Part shown: positions 63,701-64,000 of the stretch, in pieces | Position numbering within the stretch: the first letter of the stretch is position 1 | Layout of the letters: each line of letters begins with the position of its first letter | NCBI RefSeq assembly: GCF_000381125.1 | Contig: NZ_KB905929.1 | Location: 153,126-217,125 of the forward strand | Source of the DNA: Caldimonas manganoxidans ATCC BAA-369 | GTDB taxonomy: Bacteria; Pseudomonadota; Gammaproteobacteria; Burkholderiales; Burkholderiaceae_C | DNA: 64,000 nucleotides | Direction of reading: 5' to 3' | Made by a program: the position numbers and the translations under genes | The notes under the pieces: generated by a model | What the model was told of the DNA's origin: nothing | Databases searched by the model: none | Seen by the model: only the letters and a program-made list of their open reading frames with translations

Positions 63701-64000
63701 GGAAACTCTGATCAAGTCCTGCGCCTGGCAGTAGTCCGTCTTGTCGCCCTGGTGATGGGCGGCGATGATTACGGTCATGAAGCAGATGACCTTGGCAGCG
63801 GCGGCCGATGCGTCCGCGGGATTCGAGCGTTTTCGCAAGCCCACCCGGCGCGACGCATTCTTGGCCGAGATGCAGACGATCGTGCCGTGGAATCGGCTGG
63901 TGGCGTTGATCGAGCCGCACTACCCCAAGCCCGGCAATGGCCGTCCTCCCGTGGGCTTGGAACGCATGTTGCGCATTCACTTGCTGCAGCACTGGTTCAA
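63701..64000 (+). mobile_element. IS5-family insertion sequence, left end
   Basis: The element probably begins with GGAAACTCTGATCAAGTC at 63701, similar to IS5-type ends, and contains a transposase gene running out of the window. The other end and the target duplication cannot be seen; the flanking four bases are TTAT. Confidence 0.75.
63777..64000 (+). CDS. IS5-family transposase, N-terminal part
   Basis: 74 codons from the ATG at 63777 to the window edge. The IS5-type N-terminus is visible in FRKPTRRDAFLAEM, IVPWNRLVALIEPHYP and GRPPVGLERMLRIHLLQHWF. The DDE catalytic domain lies beyond the window, so integrity cannot be judged. Confidence 0.88.
   Translation, partial: MKQMTLAAAADASAGFERFRKPTRRDAFLAEMQTIVPWNRLVALIEPHYPKPGNGRPPVGLERMLRIHLLQHWF

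Overview
The window looks like a chromosomal segment of a high-GC betaproteobacterium of the order Burkholderiales, close to the Comamonadaceae and relatives. This rests on the run fimV-truA-trpFBA-accD-folC-SPOR-cvpA-purF-metZ-gltX, on surE-pcm-nlpD-rpoS, on an orphan Bug-type binding protein, and on frequent GTG/TTG starts. Most of the sequence is ordinary housekeeping DNA. The accessory part is the last 9 kb.

Layout. 1-14585: the end of asd, then fimV with its own terminator, then a long co-directional biosynthetic block (truA to gltX) tied together by several 4-base stop/start overlaps. 14574-15026: a tRNA-Ala(GGC)/Glu(UUC)/Asp(GUC) operon with a promoter and a strong terminator. 15298-22000: a sodium/solute symporter, a LysR regulator divergent from a tartrate-dehydrogenase-like gene and a Bug-family solute-binding protein, then a carboxymuconolactone-decarboxylase-family protein, an EamA permease and Ogt. 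22263-25015: envelope sugar genes (phosphomannomutase/phosphoglucomutase and waaA). 32097-24971 on the minus strand: a five-gene tripartite efflux operon, tetR-adaptor-RND pump-PIMT paralogue-TolC, behind one palindromic operator. 32249-35634: uppP, trmB, an orphan response regulator whose phospho-acceptor position is Ser, and a quinone oxidoreductase.

35766-40670: surE-pcm-nlpD-rpoS (stationary phase and stress) and rlmD. 40944-44038: an iron/haem group (GlcG-like protein, hemP, bfd, bfr and an unrecognised 112-residue protein) with two Fur-box-like promoters. 44193-55314: carAB, greA, a DUF4149 protein, yhbY, rlmE, ftsH, folP and glmM. Several genes (surE, rlmD, rlmE, trmB) have a -10-like hexamer 7-9 bases before an ATG with no Shine-Dalgarno sequence, which suggests leaderless transcripts.

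55326-64000: a type VI secretion fragment on the minus strand. Reading 5' to 3' it holds a lipoprotein, degenerate or duplicated small exported proteins, a truncated PAAR protein, a membrane protein with a ketosynthase-like but apparently non-catalytic domain, TssM, TagF and a BON-OmpA protein. An IS5-family element has inserted a few bases upstream of the lipoprotein start. I read this end as a partly eroded T6SS effector/immunity area and consider it the most interesting part of the window.
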